NCBI RefSeq assembly: GCF_002119665.1
Contig: NZ_CP021111.1
Coordinates: forward strand, 4,712,001 to 4,776,000
DNA from: Bordetella genomosp. 13
GTDB taxonomy: Bacteria > Pseudomonadota > Gammaproteobacteria > Burkholderiales > Burkholderiaceae_B
Direction: 5' to 3'
Length of the DNA: 64,000 nucleotides
Part shown: positions 13,194-23,071 of the stretch, piece after piece
Layout of the letters: every line of letters begins with the position of its first letter
Position numbering within the stretch: the first letter of the stretch is position 1
The notes under the pieces: generated by a model
What the model was told of the DNA's origin: nothing
The model's database searches: none
Seen by the model: only the letters and a program-made list of their open reading frames with translations
Made by a program: the position numbers and the translations under genes

Positions 13194-16100
13194 ATGAACG
13201 CACTACGCAAGAACGTCTGCAACCCAGCCAGCCGGACTCCATTCAACGCGCCGGCGCCGAACACATCCTCCATCGCGCGCGCTACGCCGGGCGCACGGCT
13301 TGGGCGAGGTCCGCAAGCCGCGCCGCAACGGCGTAGATCCGCCGAACTGTCGGCCCTGTCGTGCGCCCTGCTGGCGGCGGGGCTCATCCACTGCGCGGCG
13401 GCACAGGCCTCTAGCTGCCGCACGGGAACGAACGCGCAGGCGGCTCCCTCGGGCGGACAGTGCGCCATACCGCCTTACCATCCGCCCGGCAGCAACGAAG
13501 GCTTAGGCGGCGCGGTGGTGACCGATGGCGACACCGTCACGCTGCATGGCACGTCGCCGATCAGTACCGGCTACAGCGGCAACACCACCGTGGACGGCAG
13601 CACGGTGAATGTGGTGTCCGGCACATTCCAGTCCAGCGCGCTGGTCACGGGCGGTCAAAGCGTGGCGGTGGCGGGGCCCAACGACGCAGCCGGCGTCAAC
13701 GTGGTGTATCGCGTGTACGACTCGAGCGCGTTCGTCGAACGCTCGAATGCCAACACGCCTGTGAACCAGTTCGAGGACGTCGACGGAGACATGTACTACC
13801 GCGCGTCGCTGGGCAAGGTGGAGGCCAGCGGCGGAACGCTGAACGTGAAGCTCGGCGACGCCCCCATGGGTGCGCCGGCCGACAATGCCATCGTGATGGT
13901 GTCCAAGCAGACGTACCTGACCTCGGCCGACGGCAGCGGCGATGCTGCCAGTTCGGTGAACTGGCAGTCGCGCAACCTGATCGACATGGGCATCGATCCC
14001 GGCCTGCCCACGCCGGACGAGAACGGCATCATCACCGTGCAAGTGCCAGTGACCACCTACGCGGGATCGGTGGCATTCAACGGCACGACCTATACCGTGA
14101 CCAATGCCGCGGAGATGGCCCGCTACAACGATGCGCTGGTGGCCGCGCTGAAAAGCGGCGTGCTGACCTCGCAGGCCGAGTACGACCAGGCCTTCGCGCG
14201 GGCCTACACCACCACCGACATGGAAGTTCGCTACCAGACGAACACCAGCGCGGGCGATCTGGCGCGCACGCCCAACGGCGACCGCTACGTCGTCCTGGCC
14301 CATGGCGCGAACGGCTCGGCCGTCATCGAACGCAATGCCCAGATCGACGTCGTCCGGGCATCGGGAGCCATCAAGGCCACGGACGGCGCCACGGCGAGCA
14401 ACCGCGGCACGCTGTCGGGCCACATCGTCCAGCAGGTCGTACGCGTGGAGAGCGGCGCGCGCTTCGTCAACGAGGACACCGGCGTGGTCTCGTCGGGCTA
14501 TCTGGCGGGCGACAGGCTGAACACGGCGGAAGATCCGGCCTACTACTACACCGGCTCGGGCATCCTGGCCACCGGCGCGGGCAGCACCGTGCAGAACAGC
14601 GGCATCATCAACACCGCGGGTTTCGCGCACGCGCACAACACATCGATCGGCATGGGACTGGACGCCGGCGCGTCTGGCAACAACGATGGCGCCATCAACG
14701 TGGGCGTGAATCCCGGCTACGTCAGCAAGGTGGTGGGCGTGAACGTCAGCGGCGGCAGCAGCTTCGCCAACTCGGCGTCGGGCGTCATCTACATCGGCCG
14801 CGCCGCGCAGTATGAACCCGGCGAGGCTCCGCCGGACGTAGCCGCGGCCGGGCCCAGCTACGGCATACGCGTCATGGACACCGGCGACCGCGCGGTGAAC
14901 GACGGGCAGATCACGATAGGGTCGCTCACGCAGAACGCCGTGGCCATGTACTCGACCGCGCCGCTGGACTCGCTGCTGCAGAACAACGGCACCATCACGA
15001 TCGAGGGCGCGGCCGGCGGCACTCCCTTCGCCAACATCGGCATGATGGCGGACGACAACGGCGCCGCGGGCACGGGAGCCATCGCGCGCAACGCGGGCAT
15101 CATCAACGTCAACGGCGTCAACGGCATCGGCATCATGGTCAACGCCAACCCCGGCACCGCGGCCAATGCCGAATCCACGGGCACGATCAACGTGAGCGGC
15201 GATGTCGACATCGCCAGCGGCACGCGCAACTTCGGCGTGTGGGTGGACGGCGCGCTGGGCGTGGCCAGGATAGGAGGCGCGGTGAACCTGTCGGGCACCG
15301 GCGCCATCGGCATTCACGCGCAGGACGGCGGCACGATACACGTGTCCGCCGGCGCGGTGCCGCGCTTCCTGGCTGGCACCGACCAGATCGCCTTCTACGC
15401 CTCCGGCGCGGGCTCGACCATCGACGTGGACAGCAGCACCATGAGCGTGACCACGGACCGGTCGACCATGTTCCGCGTGGCCGACGGCGCGGCGTTCTCG
15501 GGTACGACGACGGGCGGCGCGCTGCGCCTGACGGTGGCCGGCACGGACGCGCGCGGCGTGGTGGCGACGGGACTCCGCACCGTGCTGTCGACCGGCGCGT
15601 CCACGTACGACGTGACGGGCGCGGCGGGGGCCGACGGCGGCGCGGCCGCCATCGTGGTCGAGGGCGGCGCGGCCGGCGTCATCGAGGCGTCCACCACGAT
15701 CAACCTGTCGGCGGCGGGCGCGACGGCCGGCATCGTCGATGGCCAGGGACACGACCTGACGGGCGCGGCGCGGGGCACGCCCGTTGCCACCACGCTGGAC
15801 AATCAGGCCGGGATCACGTCATCGACGGCCGGCGTGACCGGCTTCGTGGCACGCGACCTGGGCACGCTGGTCAACGACGGCGCCGTGTCGCTGTCGGGCG
15901 CCGCGTCGGTGGGCGTGGTGGCCGACGCGCGCGGCCAGGTGCTGAATCGCGGTCTGGTCCACGTCGCCGACGGCGATGGCGTGCAGGTACGCGGCGCGCG
16001 CGCCGTGCTGGTCAACGAAGGCCTCATCCGGGCGGACGACGGCTCGGCCGCGGTGCGCCTGACCGGCGCCGGCGCCTCGGTGGCCATCGGCGGCAATGGG

Positions 16101-18110
16101 CTGATCCGCGCGGACGGCGGCGCGGCGGGTGTCCTGCTGGACGACACCAATGCCGGTGGCGCGATCAGCAGCCATGCAGGCCGCATCGAGGCACACGGCG
16201 CCGGCGCCGCGATCGACAACCGCGCGCCGGACGCCCGTATCGCACTGTCCAATACCACCGTCACGGCCACGGCGCCCGGCGGCGTGGGCATCCGTTCATC
16301 GGGCGCCGGGGCCCAGGTCTCGCTGGAAGGGTCCACGATACAGGGCGTGGCCAGCGGCATCGCCATTACCGGCACGGGCGGCGGCGGACAGGTATCGCGG
16401 CTGGACGTGACGGGCGGGTCCATCGCGGCGCGGACGGGGAACGCCATCGACGTGGACGGCGCGCACGCCGCCATCACCGTGCGGGGCGCGGAGATCACCG
16501 CGGGATCGGGCACCCTGCTCAGCCTGACGCGGGCAAGCCTGGTCGACTTCACCATGGAGGGCGCGACGCTGGTGGGCGATGTGATCGCCGACGCCGCCAG
16601 CCGCGGCACAGTGAACCTGCGCGCGGGCTCGATGCTGACCGGCCGCATCGATCCGGTGGCCGTGGACATCGATACAAGCAGCACTTGGAACGTCACGGCC
16701 GACTCGGATGCCACCACCCTGAGCAACGCGGGGGCGGTCGTGTTCGTCTCTCCCATCGGCGACCCCGCGCAGCCCGCGAGCTACAAGACGGTGACGGTGA
16801 CGAACTATGTGGGCAACGGCGGCACGATCGCGTTGAATACCTATCTGGACGGCGGGGGCAGGCCCAGCGACCGCCTGGTGGTCGACGGCGGCACGGCCAC
16901 GGGCACGACGGGGCTGCGGATCGTGAAGACCGGCCGCCATGGCGTGCTGACCAGCGGCGACGGCATCAACGTGGTCGAGATGATCAATGGCGGCACGACG
17001 GCGCCGGGGGCCTTCCGCCTGGCCTCGCCGGTGCAGTCCGGCCCCTACGAATACCTGCTGTATCGCGGCGGCGCCGCCACGCCAAACGACTTCTACCTGC
17101 GCTCGTACCTGGGCCAGGACGGCTCGGATTCGTCGCCCGTGGCATACCGCCCCGCGGTGACGGGCTACGCGTTGACGCCTGCCCTGAACCTGGACTACGG
17201 CTTCTCGAACATGGGCCGCCTGCACGAGCGCGTGGGCGACATCGCCAGCACCGAACGCAGGCAGAAAGGCGGGCACGATGGCGTGTGGGGCCGCATCGGC
17301 GGCGCCGGCCTGGACGTCGATTCGGGCAGCCGCTACGCGGCCGACCAGGACACGTTTTTCATGCAGTTCGGCCGCGACTGGACGTTGTCGCGGCAGCCCG
17401 AGGGCGGCAGCACGCACGCGGGCGTGACGGCGAGCCTGGGGACCTCGAAGGCAAGATTCCGCGACCGCCAGCGCAGCCTGAACGACACGCTGTCCGACGA
17501 TACCGGCAGCACCACCACGCAGGCGCAAAGCATCGGCGGCTACTACACGCGGTACTGGCAGGACGCAACCTACTGGGACTCGGTGGCGCAGGCCACGCAC
17601 TATCGCAACAAGTACTACGACGCTTACGGCGGCAGCGCCACGCAGAATGGCTACGGCCTGGCGCTGTCGCAGGAGGTCGGCAAACCCTTCGCGCTGATGG
17701 ACAAGCTGGCCATCGAGCCGCAGGCGCAGCTGCTTTACCAGTATCTGAGGCTGAACGACTTCGACGATGGCATCTCGGGCGTGTCCGGCGGCGACGGCAG
17801 CGCGCTGCGCGGCCGTCTGGGCGTGCGCCTGTTCGTGCCCGGCCTGGGCGCGGCGGGCGGGGCCGCCGAGGCCACGCCCTACCTGACCGTCGACGTGCTG
17901 CGCGACCTGCTGCCCTCACGCAAGGTTCGCGTGGACGACGTGACCATACGGCCGGACATGGGCCGCACCTGGCTCGAAGTGGGTGGCGGCGTGAGCGCCA
18001 GCGTGGGAGCGTCGGGCCACCTGTACGCGGTGGTGAAGGTGTCGAAGAACATCGGCGGGGAGGAACGGCGCGGGCTGCTGGGACAGGTGGGATACCGGTA
18101 CAGCTGGTAG
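13194..18110 (+). CDS. type V autotransporter (large beta-helical passenger, C-terminal beta-barrel)
   Basis: The 1638-residue protein is exported by Sec and then places its passenger outside through its own barrel. An unusually long N-terminal stretch with an RRR cluster precedes the hydrophobic core (LSALSCALLAAGLIHCAAAQA), with a likely cut after A72. The passenger (about 73-1360) is Gly/Ala/Asn/Thr-rich with many N-x-G-x-I turns (NNGTITIEG, NAGIINVNG, NDGAVSLSG), typical of a right-handed beta-helix. From about 1365 comes the barrel: GVWGRIGG, YLTVDVLRDLL, TWLEVGGG, ending GYRYSW with the terminal aromatic residue. No protease triad was seen, so an adhesin-like role is likelier than a secreted enzyme. 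No good ribosome site precedes the chosen ATG. Confidence 0.88.
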   Translation: MNALRKNVCNPASRTPFNAPAPNTSSIARATPGARLGRGPQAAPQRRRSAELSALSCALLAAGLIHCAAAQASSCRTGTNAQAAPSGGQCAIPPYHPPGSNEGLGGAVVTDGDTVTLHGTSPISTGYSGNTTVDGSTVNVVSGTFQSSALVTGGQSVAVAGPNDAAGVNVVYRVYDSSAFVERSNANTPVNQFEDVDGDMYYRASLGKVEASGGTLNVKLGDAPMGAPADNAIVMVSKQTYLTSADGSGDAASSVNWQSRNLIDMGIDPGLPTPDENGIITVQVPVTTYAGSVAFNGTTYTVTNAAEMARYNDALVAALKSGVLTSQAEYDQAFARAYTTTDMEVRYQTNTSAGDLARTPNGDRYVVLAHGANGSAVIERNAQIDVVRASGAIKATDGATASNRGTLSGHIVQQVVRVESGARFVNEDTGVVSSGYLAGDRLNTAEDPAYYYTGSGILATGAGSTVQNSGIINTAGFAHAHNTSIGMGLDAGASGNNDGAINVGVNPGYVSKVVGVNVSGGSSFANSASGVIYIGRAAQYEPGEAPPDVAAAGPSYGIRVMDTGDRAVNDGQITIGSLTQNAVAMYSTAPLDSLLQNNGTITIEGAAGGTPFANIGMMADDNGAAGTGAIARNAGIINVNGVNGIGIMVNANPGTAANAESTGTINVSGDVDIASGTRNFGVWVDGALGVARIGGAVNLSGTGAIGIHAQDGGTIHVSAGAVPRFLAGTDQIAFYASGAGSTIDVDSSTMSVTTDRSTMFRVADGAAFSGTTTGGALRLTVAGTDARGVVATGLRTVLSTGASTYDVTGAAGADGGAAAIVVEGGAAGVIEASTTINLSAAGATAGIVDGQGHDLTGAARGTPVATTLDNQAGITSSTAGVTGFVARDLGTLVNDGAVSLSGAASVGVVADARGQVLNRGLVHVADGDGVQVRGARAVLVNEGLIRADDGSAAVRLTGAGASVAIGGNGLIRADGGAAGVLLDDTNAGGAISSHAGRIEAHGAGAAIDNRAPDARIALSNTTVTATAPGGVGIRSSGAGAQVSLEGSTIQGVASGIAITGTGGGGQVSRLDVTGGSIAARTGNAIDVDGAHAAITVRGAEITAGSGTLLSLTRASLVDFTMEGATLVGDVIADAASRGTVNLRAGSMLTGRIDPVAVDIDTSSTWNVTADSDATTLSNAGAVVFVSPIGDPAQPASYKTVTVTNYVGNGGTIALNTYLDGGGRPSDRLVVDGGTATGTTGLRIVKTGRHGVLTSGDGINVVEMINGGTTAPGAFRLASPVQSGPYEYLLYRGGAATPNDFYLRSYLGQDGSDSSPVAYRPAVTGYALTPALNLDYGFSNMGRLHERVGDIASTERRQKGGHDGVWGRIGGAGLDVDSGSRYAADQDTFFMQFGRDWTLSRQPEGGSTHAGVTASLGTSKARFRDRQRSLNDTLSDDTGSTTTQAQSIGGYYTRYWQDATYWDSVAQATHYRNKYYDAYGGSATQNGYGLALSQEVGKPFALMDKLAIEPQAQLLYQYLRLNDFDDGISGVSGGDGSALRGRLGVRLFVPGLGAAGGAAEATPYLTVDVLRDLLPSRKVRVDDVTIRPDMGRTWLEVGGGVSASVGASGHLYAVVKVSKNIGGEERRGLLGQVGYRYSW

Positions 18111-18129
18111 CGCGCGCCGTGGCTTCGGC

Positions 18130-18153
18130 CGCCGCCTGCGAGAGCAGGCGGCG
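18130..18153. terminator. GC-rich hairpin between convergent genes
   Basis: A perfect 10-bp stem (CGCCGCCTGC paired with GCAGGCGGCG, loop GAGA) lies between the autotransporter stop and the convergent HemJ/CopD-like gene. It has no T-run, so it may act with Rho or as a 3'-end stabiliser for both transcripts. Confidence 0.55.
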
Positions 18154-18154
18154 C

Positions 18155-18574
18155 CTAGAACTGCGGCTTGACCGCCGCCAGCAGGATCACGCCCAGTCCG
18201 CCCATGAAGATGCCGATGCACCCGGGCAGCACCCAGCCCGGCGACCGATAGGCCGCCCGGCTGGCCAGGCGCCGCAGCACGACGGTCAGGCCGACCTGCA
18301 GCAGCACCAGCAGCGCCACCAGGACCAGCTTGGCATGCAGCCAGCCCTGTCCGAACCAGCCGGCCAGCGTGGCCAGGGCCACCCCGCCGCCTACCGCCAG
18401 CAGCATGGCCGGCCAGATGAGACGCCGGTTCCAGCGCGCCAGCCCGCGCAGGAAAGGCGTGGGCCCCGCCGGCTCGGCGGCCGGGAAGCAGGCCGCGGCA
18501 ACGACCAGCATCCCGGCAAGCCACGTCGCGGCGAACGCGACGTGCAGCATCAACAGCGAGGGATACCAGGCCAC
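18155..18574 (-). CDS. HemJ/CopD-like four-helix membrane protein
   Basis: The 139-residue integral membrane protein has about four hydrophobic helices. H11 in the first helix, WNRRLIWPAMLLAV before the second, and WLHAKLVLVALL (H80, K82) at the third match the layout of HemJ-type protoporphyrinogen oxidases and the related CopD copper proteins. I cannot decide between them from motifs. It lies 22 bp downstream of the Bug gene on the same strand, with no clear functional link. Confidence 0.6.
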   Translation of the reverse strand: MAWYPSLLMLHVAFAATWLAGMLVVAAACFPAAEPAGPTPFLRGLARWNRRLIWPAMLLAVGGGVALATLAGWFGQGWLHAKLVLVALLVLLQVGLTVVLRRLASRAAYRSPGWVLPGCIGIFMGGLGVILLAAVKPQF

Positions 18575-18596
18575 TGCAACTTGCCTCTACAGCTCG

Positions 18597-19622
18597 TCAG
18601 TTCAGGGTGGCGCCCGACAGCTTGACGATTTCCTGGTACTTGTCCTTCTCGCTCTTGACGAAGTCGGCGAAGGCCTGCGAGGACATCGGAGCGGCTTCCG
18701 AGCCCATGGTCAGCAGGCGTTGGCGCACGTCGGGCTGGTTCAGCGCTTCGGAGTAGGCCTTGTTCAGCTTGGCGACCACGTCCGCCGGCGCGCCGCCGGT
18801 GGTGACCACGCCGAACCAGGTGCCCAGGTCGAAGCCCTGCACGCCGGACTCCTGCACGGTGGGCACGTCGGCCAGCAGCGAAGAACGCTTGGCGGTGGTC
18901 ACGGCCAGCGCCTTGACCTTGCCGTCCTTGATCAGCGGAGCGGCGGCGGCCAGGTTGTCGAACATGAAGTCGGACTGGCCCGACAGCAGCGCCAGCTGCG
19001 CCGGCGCCGCGCCCTGGTAGGGAATGTGCTCGACCGAGATGCCGGCGCGCGCCTTGAGCAGTTCGCCCGACAGATGGCCGGCGCTGCCGTTGCCGCCCGA
19101 GCCATAGTTCATCTTGCCCGGGTTCTTCTTGGCGTAGGCGATCAGGTCGCCCAGCGTCTTGATGTCGTTCTTTTCGGCGAAGGCCAGGTTGATGACCAGC
19201 ACGTTGGGCACCGAGGCCACGATGGTGACGGGCGCGAAGTCCTTCACCGGATCGTAGGGCAGGTTCGAGAAGAGCCACGGATTGATGGCGTGCGTGGCCA
19301 CCGCGGCCATGCCCAGGGTGTAGCCGTCCGGCGCGGCGCGAGCGATGAGGTCGGCGCCGATGTTGCCGCCGGCGCCCGCCTTGTTCTCGACGATGACCGG
19401 TTGGCCCAGCGACGCGCGCACCTTCTCGGCCAGCAGGCGGGCCATGGTGTCCAGCGGACCGCCGGGAGGATAGGGCACGATGAAGCGCAGCGGCTTGCCG
19501 GGGAATTCGGCGGCCTGCGCGGCGGCCATCGGAGCCAGCGAGGACACGGCAGCGGCCAGGGCCACGACGCCGCCCAGCAGGGCGCGGCGAGCCGTGGAAC
19601 GAACGGTTTCGGAACGGGACAT
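18597..19622 (-). CDS. Bug-family periplasmic substrate-binding protein (tripartite tricarboxylate type)
   Basis: The 341-residue protein has an N-terminal export signal with twin Arg (STARRALLGG) ending AAAQAAEF, so Tat export is possible. The mature part starts with the Bug signature FPGKPLRFIVPYPPGGPLDTMAR. It then has GQPVIVENKAGAGGNIGAD and DGYTL, and later NYGSGGNGSAGHL, IPYQGAAPA and DVPTVQESG. These proteins bind carboxylates or other small molecules; the ligand is unknown. No tctA/tctB transporter genes are adjacent, as is common for this expanded family. Confidence 0.9.
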   Translation of the reverse strand: MSRSETVRSTARRALLGGVVALAAAVSSLAPMAAAQAAEFPGKPLRFIVPYPPGGPLDTMARLLAEKVRASLGQPVIVENKAGAGGNIGADLIARAAPDGYTLGMAAVATHAINPWLFSNLPYDPVKDFAPVTIVASVPNVLVINLAFAEKNDIKTLGDLIAYAKKNPGKMNYGSGGNGSAGHLSGELLKARAGISVEHIPYQGAAPAQLALLSGQSDFMFDNLAAAAPLIKDGKVKALAVTTAKRSSLLADVPTVQESGVQGFDLGTWFGVVTTGGAPADVVAKLNKAYSEALNQPDVRQRLLTMGSEAAPMSSQAFADFVKSEKDKYQEIVKLSGATLN

Positions 19623-19957
19623 GAGCGGAGGTCTCCAGTTATCAGCGGCGCCAGCATAACTCAGTTACAGAGGCGGCCATTTTTGTCGTTTTTGGCAGGG
19701 CTCAGAATCGAACCGCCTATTTATTAGCTAAATATTGCGACGAATCTCGATTTCTGCGCCTTCGATTCTATTGAATGATCGGTTGGCGGGAGCTTCTGCC
19801 TATGCAGCAGGAGCGGGCGGGCGTTGTTTGCGGCTGACAGCGAAACATGCGTGTGCCACGCCGATGCACGCCGAGAATGCCGACCATCGCGGCACTGAAA
19901 AGGCCGCCCATGCACGAACAAGGGCGGCCCCCTGGAAGGCACTAGGATCGAAACGAA
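19623..19957. other. 335-bp intergenic region, partly AT-rich, between the Bug gene and the aap operon
   Basis: No gene was recognised. The part from about 19675 to 19790 is clearly AT-richer than its surroundings. It holds a 9-bp inverted repeat, AGAATCGAA at 19704-19712 and TTCGATTCT at 19761-19769, plus further GAATC/GATTT copies between. It should contain the promoter of the minus-strand Bug gene. The right part holds the aap terminator. Confidence 0.5.
19897..19930 (-). terminator. Rho-independent terminator of the aap operon
   Basis: On the minus strand an 8-bp stem (GGCCGCCC with GGGCGGCC at 19922-19929 and 19902-19909, 12-nt loop) is followed by TTTTC. It lies about 30 bp past the aapP stop codon. 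Confidence 0.75.
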
Positions 19958-20698
19958 TCAGTGCAGGATCTGACTGAGGAACAGCTTCGTGCGCTCGTTC
20001 TGCGGGTTGTCGAAGAACGCGTCGGGGCTGTTCTGTTCGATGATCTCGCCGCGGTCCATGAAGATCACGCGGTTGGCCACCTTGCGCGCGAAGCCCATTT
20101 CGTGGGTCACGCACAGCATGGTCATGCCGCTTTCCTGGGCCAGGCTGACCATCACGTCCAGCACTTCCTTGACCATTTCCGGGTCGAGCGCCGAGGTGGG
20201 CTCATCGAACAGCATGATCTTGGGGCTCATGCACAGCGAGCGCGCGATGGCCACACGCTGCTGCTGGCCGCCCGACAGCTGGCCGGGGAATTTCTTGGCC
20301 TGGTCGGGAATGCGCACGCGTTCCAGGTACTTCATGGCCGTGGCTTCGGCCTCGGCGCGCGGCTTCTTCAACACCCACGTGGGCCCGAGCGTGAGGTTCT
20401 CGAGCACCGTCAGGTGCGGGAAGAGGTTGAAGTGCTGGAACACCATGCCGACGTCGCGGCGGATGGTCTCGATCTGCTTCAGGTCGTTGGTCAGTTCGGT
20501 GCCGTCGACGATGATCTTGCCCGCCTGGTGTTCTTCCAGCCGGTTGATGCAGCGGATCATGGTGGACTTGCCCGAGCCCGACGGGCCGCACACCACGATG
20601 CGCTCTCCCGGAGCGACTTCGAGGTTGATGTTGCGCAGCACGTGGAACTGGCCGTACCACTTGTTCACGTCCTGCATCCGGATGATGGCATCAGACAT
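19958..20698 (-). CDS. aapP: general L-amino acid ABC transporter, ATP-binding protein
   Basis: The 246-residue ATPase energises amino-acid import. It has Walker [11 protein letters not shown]-loop [15 protein letters not shown], signature [13 protein letters not shown], Walker [15 protein letters not shown] and switch His in [12 protein letters not shown], all typical of the GlnQ/AapP polar amino-acid class. It is last in the minus-strand order aapJ-aapQ-aapM-aapP. A strong hairpin lies in the gap after aapM and a terminator lies beyond its stop. Confidence 0.92.
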   Translation of the reverse strand: MSDAIIRMQDVNKWYGQFHVLRNINLEVAPGERIVVCGPSGSGKSTMIRCINRLEEHQAGKIIVDGTELTNDLKQIETIRRDVGMVFQHFNLFPHLTVLENLTLGPTWVLKKPRAEAEATAMKYLERVRIPDQAKKFPGQLSGGQQQRVAIARSLCMSPKIMLFDEPTSALDPEMVKEVLDVMVSLAQESGMTMLCVTHEMGFARKVANRVIFMDRGEIIEQNSPDAFFDNPQNERTKLFLSQILH

Positions 20699-20722
20699 GC
20701 CTGTACTCCCGTAATTGCTGAG

Positions 20723-20745
20723 GCCGCGCCGCCCTGCGGCGCGGC
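20723..20745 (-). promoter_or_regulatory. intra-operon hairpin between aapM and aapP
   Basis: A perfect 10-bp GC stem (GCCGCGCCGC and GCGGCGCGGC, 3-nt loop) lies in the 54-bp gap of the aap transcript. It has no T-run in the direction of transcription. It is a candidate processing or stability element that sets relative expression of the ATPase. Confidence 0.5.
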
Positions 20746-20752
20746 TGTTGTT

Positions 20753-21850
20753 TTATCGATGGCCGGTTTGCAGCCGTTTCTCGAGCTTCTGGCTGTACTT
20801 CGACATCGAGAAGCAGAACACGAAGTAGATCAACGCGATGAAGATGTAGGCCTCGACGCTGAACCCGCGCCAGGCCGGATCCGAAAGCGCCGCCTTGGCC
20901 GCCAGGGTCAGGTCGAAAATGCCGATGATCACCACCAGCGACGTGTCCTTGAACAGCGCGATGAAGATGCTGACCAGCGGCGGGATCACGATCTTCAGGG
21001 CCTGCGGCAGCACGATCTTGCGCATCTGCTGCCAGTACGTCAGGCCGAGCGAGTCGGCGCCTTCGTACTGTCCCTTGGGAATGGCCTGCAGGCCGCCGCG
21101 CACGGTCTCGGCGATGTAGGCCGCCGCGAACATGATGATGGCGATCTGCGCGCGCAGCAGCTTGTCGATCGAGTAGCCCTCGGGCAGGAACAGCGGCAGC
21201 ATCACCGACGACATGAACAGCAGACTGATCAGCGGCACGCCGCGGATCAGCTCGATGTACACGACGCACAGCGCCTTGATGGCCGGCATGCGCGAACGCC
21301 GGCCCAGGGCCAGCAGCACGCCGATCGGGAAGGCGAAGGCGATGCCGAAGGTGGCGAGAATCAGCGTCAGCGGCAGGCCGCCCCAGCGCGAGTTCTCGAC
21401 ATACTCCAGGCCCAGTATGCCGCCCCACATCAGTATGCCGACAAGCGTCAGACCGACCAGCCAGATCAGGCCCAGCACGGGCCGCCAGAAGCGGCGCATG
21501 CCGCTGCAGACGATCACGGCCAGCAGCACGAAGGTGGCCAGCAGCGGGCGCCACTGTTCATCGTAGGGATAGGTGCCGAACAGGATGAGGCGATGCTTCT
21601 CGGCGATGAAGGCCCAGCAGGCGCCCGCGCTGGCGCGGCACTCCTGGGCCGACGCGGCCGTGAAGTTCGCCTGGATGAAGGCCCATTCGATGAAGGCCGG
21701 CACCGCCAGCAGCACCAGCCACACCGCCAGGACGGTGAGCAGGATGTTCAGCGGCGACGACAGCAGGCGCGTCTTGACCCATGCCACCGCGCCGACGTGG
21801 CTGGACGGCGGCGGCAGCGCTTCGGTGGGAGTGTGCGTAGTACCGCTCAT
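20753..21850 (-). CDS. aapM: general L-amino acid ABC transporter, permease
   Basis: The 365-residue inner-membrane subunit heterodimerises with AapQ. It has several N-terminal membrane segments, a long periplasmic part, and then the permease core. The conserved EAA loop reads ETVRGGLQAIPKGQYEGADSLG. The segment VYIELIRGVPLISLL is the polar amino-acid permease signature. The product is longer than a typical HisM-type permease, as expected of AapM. Its start lies 1 bp after the aapQ stop, so translation is coupled. Confidence 0.92.
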   Translation of the reverse strand: MSGTTHTPTEALPPPSSHVGAVAWVKTRLLSSPLNILLTVLAVWLVLLAVPAFIEWAFIQANFTAASAQECRASAGACWAFIAEKHRLILFGTYPYDEQWRPLLATFVLLAVIVCSGMRRFWRPVLGLIWLVGLTLVGILMWGGILGLEYVENSRWGGLPLTLILATFGIAFAFPIGVLLALGRRSRMPAIKALCVVYIELIRGVPLISLLFMSSVMLPLFLPEGYSIDKLLRAQIAIIMFAAAYIAETVRGGLQAIPKGQYEGADSLGLTYWQQMRKIVLPQALKIVIPPLVSIFIALFKDTSLVVIIGIFDLTLAAKAALSDPAWRGFSVEAYIFIALIYFVFCFSMSKYSQKLEKRLQTGHR

Positions 21851-21851
21851 G

Positions 21852-23042
21852 TCAACGCTCCACCAGCGCGATGCGCTTGTTGTACCAGTTCATGAAAATC
21901 GAGATCGACAGGCTGACGGTGAGATACGCCGCCATGATGATGAGGATGCCTTCGATGGCCTGTCCGGTCTGATTCAGCGTGGTGTTGACCACCGAGACGA
22001 TGTCCGGATAGCCGATCGCCACCGCCAGCGAGCTGTTCTTGGTGAGGTTGAGGTACTGGCTGGTCATCGGGGGGATGATCACGCGCAGCGCCTGCGGCAG
22101 CACCACCAGTCGCAGCACCAGGCCGCGGCTCAGGCCCAGCGAGCCGGCCGCTTCCCATTGGCCGTTGTTGACCGCCTGCACGCCCGAGCGCACCACCTCG
22201 GCGACGAAGGCCGCGGTGTAGATCACCAGGCCTGCGAGCAGCGCGGTGAATTCGGGCGACAGCGTCCAGCCGCCGGTGAAGTTGAAGCCGCGCAGCTCGG
22301 GCATGTCGAGGCTGAGCGAGGCGCCGCTGAGCAGCCAGCCCAGCACCGGGAAGCCGATGAGGAAGGCGATGGCGCATCGTCCCAGCGGGAACGGACGGCC
22401 CGTGGCCTGCTGGCGCTTGGCGCCCCAGCGCTGCGCCAGCACGATGGCGACGATGGCCGCCACCACGCCGACGAGGATCCAGTCGAACGAATCGCCCGTC
22501 AACCCCGGCACTTTCAGGCCGCGGTTGGAGATGAACACGCCCGGCAGCGGATTGTGCGCCTGGCGCGGTCCCGGCATGCTTTCGGTGATGATCGCGTACC
22601 AGAAGAACAGCTGCAGCAGCAGCGGAACGTTTCGCATCACCTCGACGTAGGCCGAGGCGAGCTTGGAGATGAGCCAGTTCTTGGACAGCCGGCAGATGCC
22701 GATGATGGTGCCCAGTATGGTGGCCAGGATGATGCCGAGCACTGCCACGCGCAGGGTATTCAACAGGCCGACCCAGATCGCCTTGCCATAGGTGTCGGCG
22801 GGCGAGTAGGCGATGGCGGTTTCGCCGATGGCGAAGCCGGCTTCGCGGCCCAGGAAGCCGAAGCCCGTGGCGATGTTGCGCTGGGACAGGTTGTGCAGGG
22901 TATTCGATACCAGGAACCAGACCGCCAGGGCGACGGCTGCCAACGCCACGACTTGGTAGACCACCGATCGCACGCCGGGATCATTCCAGCTGATTCGTCG
23001 CGCGGGAGCCTGTACGGGGGCGCTTTTTGGGGAAGTTGCCAT
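21852..23042 (-). CDS. aapQ: general L-amino acid ABC transporter, permease
   Basis: The 396-residue inner-membrane subunit pairs with AapM. Its EAA loop is EVVRSGVQAVNNGQWEAAGSLG, and YVEVMRNVPLLLQLFFWY is the family signature near the first core helix. The large insertion between about residues 155 and 260 is typical of AapQ proteins. It follows aapJ after a 137-bp gap that holds several strong hairpins. Confidence 0.92.
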   Translation of the reverse strand: MATSPKSAPVQAPARRISWNDPGVRSVVYQVVALAAVALAVWFLVSNTLHNLSQRNIATGFGFLGREAGFAIGETAIAYSPADTYGKAIWVGLLNTLRVAVLGIILATILGTIIGICRLSKNWLISKLASAYVEVMRNVPLLLQLFFWYAIITESMPGPRQAHNPLPGVFISNRGLKVPGLTGDSFDWILVGVVAAIVAIVLAQRWGAKRQQATGRPFPLGRCAIAFLIGFPVLGWLLSGASLSLDMPELRGFNFTGGWTLSPEFTALLAGLVIYTAAFVAEVVRSGVQAVNNGQWEAAGSLGLSRGLVLRLVVLPQALRVIIPPMTSQYLNLTKNSSLAVAIGYPDIVSVVNTTLNQTGQAIEGILIIMAAYLTVSLSISIFMNWYNKRIALVER

Positions 23043-23071
23043 GATGTGCTTCTACAGAGGTCGGACAACAC

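Noticed and set aside
13503..18625. Very long open frames on both strands across the autotransporter (749 and 1128 codons)
   Set aside because: The translations are Arg/Gly/His low-complexity with no domain. The real frame has signal, beta-helix and barrel and ends in the terminal aromatic residue.
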